Source: Paucimonas lemoignei
GTDB taxonomy: Bacteria > Pseudomonadota > Gammaproteobacteria > Burkholderiales > Burkholderiaceae_D
Reading direction: 5' to 3'
Assembly (NCBI RefSeq): GCF_004342585.1
Contig: NZ_SLZQ01000001.1
Location: 124,001 to 188,000, forward strand
DNA: 64,000 nt
Shown here piece by piece: positions 62,802-64,000 of this stretch; within the stretch, counting starts at the first letter, position 1; every line of letters starts with the position of its first letter. The position numbers were made by a program, and so were the translations under genes. The notes beneath the pieces were generated by a model. It made no database searches and was not told the origin of the DNA. It saw only the letters and a program-made list of their open reading frames with translations.

Positions 62802-64000
62802 ATGGCCAAGGCAAAGACCAATTACACCTGTACCGAATGTGGTGGCGTGACCGCCAAGTGGGCCGGACAATGTCCGAATTGCGGCCAGTGGAATACGCTG
62901 GTCGAGACCGTGGTGGAATCCGGCGTCAACCGGTTCTCGTCGCAGCCGCAGGGCCTGGCGCAGGCGACGCCTGTTTTGACACTTGCCGATATCGAAGCGG
63001 CGGATGTGCCGCGTTTTTCCACTGGCATCGAGGAATTCGACCGCGTGCTCGGCGGCGGACTGGTGGCGGGCGGCGTGGTGCTGATCGGCGGTGATCCGGG
63101 CATCGGCAAGTCCACGCTATTGCTGCAGGCGCTGGCCAATCTGTCGCGTGTCAAGAAGGTGCTGTACGTCAGCGGCGAAGAGTCCGGCGCGCAGATTGCG
63201 CTGCGCGCCAAGCGCCTGGCCGTTGAGGCGCAGGAGCTCAAGCTGCAGGCTGAGATCCAGCTCGAAAAGATTCTTGCCACTTTGGCTGAGCATAAACCGC
63301 AAGTGGCGGTGATCGATTCGATCCAGACGCTGTATTCGGATGCGCTGACATCGGCGCCGGGCTCGGTGGCGCAGGTGCGCGAATGCGCGGCGCAGTTGAC
63401 GCGCGTGGCCAAGCAATCCGGCATCACCATCATCATGGTCGGCCATGTCACCAAGGAAGGCGCGCTGGCCGGGCCACGCGTGCTCGAACATATCGTCGAC
63501 ACGGTGCTGTACTTCGAGGGCGATACCCATTCCAGCTTCCGCCTGGTGCGCGCGTTCAAGAACCGCTTCGGCGCGGTGAATGAGCTGGGTGTTTTCGCGA
63601 TGACGGAAAAAGGCTTGAAGGGTGTGTCCAACCCTTCGGCGCTGTTTTTGTCCCAGCACGACAACCAGGTGGCGGGCTCGTGCGTGATGGTGACGCAGGA
63701 AGGCACGCGTCCCTTGCTGGTGGAAATCCAGGCTTTGGTCGATACCTCACACGTGCCCAACGCGCGCCGGCTGTCGGTCGGCCTGGAACAGAACCGCCTG
63801 GCGATGCTCTTGGCGGTATTGCATCGTCATGCCGGCGTGGCGGCTTTCGACCAGGATGTGTTCATCAATGCAGTGGGCGGCGTCAAGATCACCGAGCCTG
63901 CAGCCGACCTTGCTGTCTTGCTGGCGATTCAATCCTCGATGCGCAACAAGCCCTTGCCGCGCGGCCTGGCAGTATTCGGCGAGGTGGGCCTGGCCGGCGA
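62802..64000 (+). CDS. radA: DNA repair protein RadA (partial at window edge)
   Basis: RadA (Sms) is a hexameric ATPase that aids branch migration in recombinational repair. The first 399 codons are present. The zinc finger is CTECGGVTAKWAGQCPNCGQ (about residues 10-29), Walker A is GGDPGIGKSTLLL (about 91-103), and the RadA-specific KNRFG motif is in FKNRFGAVNELGVFAM. The Lon-like C-terminal domain begins after about residue 300 and runs off the right edge. It is downstream of alr on the same strand. Confidence 0.97.
   Translation, partial: MAKAKTNYTCTECGGVTAKWAGQCPNCGQWNTLVETVVESGVNRFSSQPQGLAQATPVLTLADIEAADVPRFSTGIEEFDRVLGGGLVAGGVVLIGGDPGIGKSTLLLQALANLSRVKKVLYVSGEESGAQIALRAKRLAVEAQELKLQAEIQLEKILATLAEHKPQVAVIDSIQTLYSDALTSAPGSVAQVRECAAQLTRVAKQSGITIIMVGHVTKEGALAGPRVLEHIVDTVLYFEGDTHSSFRLVRAFKNRFGAVNELGVFAMTEKGLKGVSNPSALFLSQHDNQVAGSCVMVTQEGTRPLLVEIQALVDTSHVPNARRLSVGLEQNRLAMLLAVLHRHAGVAAFDQDVFINAVGGVKITEPAADLAVLLAIQSSMRNKPLPRGLAVFGEVGLAG

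Noticed and set aside
1-64000. CRISPR arrays, insertion sequences, rRNA genes or prophage
   Set aside because: No regularly spaced repeats, transposase, integrase or phage structural genes were recognised in the window.

Overview
The window is a chromosomal segment of a flagellated Gram-negative bacterium, most likely a betaproteobacterium of the Burkholderiales (Oxalobacteraceae-like: Herbaspirillum, Herminiimonas or Janthinobacterium relatives). This rests on the flagellar gene order (flgAM / flgB-L, then fliL-R and fliF-K, then fliDST-flaG-fliC), on the block tsaB-rimI-uracil-DNA glycosylase-DUF1853-lplT-alr-radA, and on the high GC. It is an inference from gene content, not from a database search. 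No rRNA, CRISPR array, prophage or insertion sequence was seen.

Region 1 (1-32 kb) is nearly a full flagellar regulon. flgM (cut by the left edge) and flgA run leftward; flgBCDEFGHIJKL run rightward and encode rod, hook, rings and hook-filament junction. A c-di-GMP HD-GYP protein follows. fliRQPONML and fliKJIHGF run leftward (export gate, C-ring, ATPase complex, MS-ring), with fliE divergent. Next come the PilZ brake ycgR, an FlhB C-terminal-domain paralogue, a second FliK-like gene, the chaperones fliT and fliS, the cap fliD, flaG and the flagellin fliC. Four near-consensus sigma-28 promoters (TAAAG-type -35, exactly 11 nt, GCCGATAA-type -10) lie before flgM, flgKL, fliD and fliC and define the late regulon. 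flhA, flhB, flhDC, mot and che genes are not in the window.

Region 2 (32-37 kb) is signalling: a GGEEF diguanylate cyclase, a NarL/LuxR-type response regulator with its PAS histidine kinase, and a hotdog thioesterase, followed by tRNA-Arg(ACG). Region 3 (37-43.3 kb) is a trehalose locus: a membrane-anchored GT20 synthase, trehalose-6-phosphate phosphatase, a GH15 hydrolase and a ROK sugar kinase, which together could make trehalose and recycle it to glucose 6-phosphate.

Region 4 (43.3-54.6 kb) is mixed: an OmpA-like lipoprotein, an ImmA/IrrE-fold protein whose HExxH motif is destroyed, an AI-2E-type permease, a PAS-GGDEF cyclase, a cold-shock protein, a LysR regulator, a TauE/SafE permease, malate synthase G, an AbrB/Doc toxin-antitoxin-like pair whose Fic motif has lost its key residues, and an orphan DUF4123 (type VI effector-chaperone family) gene. 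Region 5 (54.2-64 kb) holds a sensor-less histidine kinase / TPR response regulator / thioredoxin operon, then housekeeping genes for tRNA t6A synthesis, ribosomal protein acetylation, DNA repair, lysophospholipid transport, alanine racemisation and RadA (cut by the right edge).

The strongest leads for something new are the degenerate catalytic sites in otherwise intact genes (ImmA-like, Doc-like, HD-GYP), the FliK-like/FlhB-C pair inside the late flagellar operon, the membrane-tethered trehalose synthase, and the kinase/TPR-regulator/thioredoxin operon. Start sites were chosen by eye from Shine-Dalgarno matches and protein family starts.
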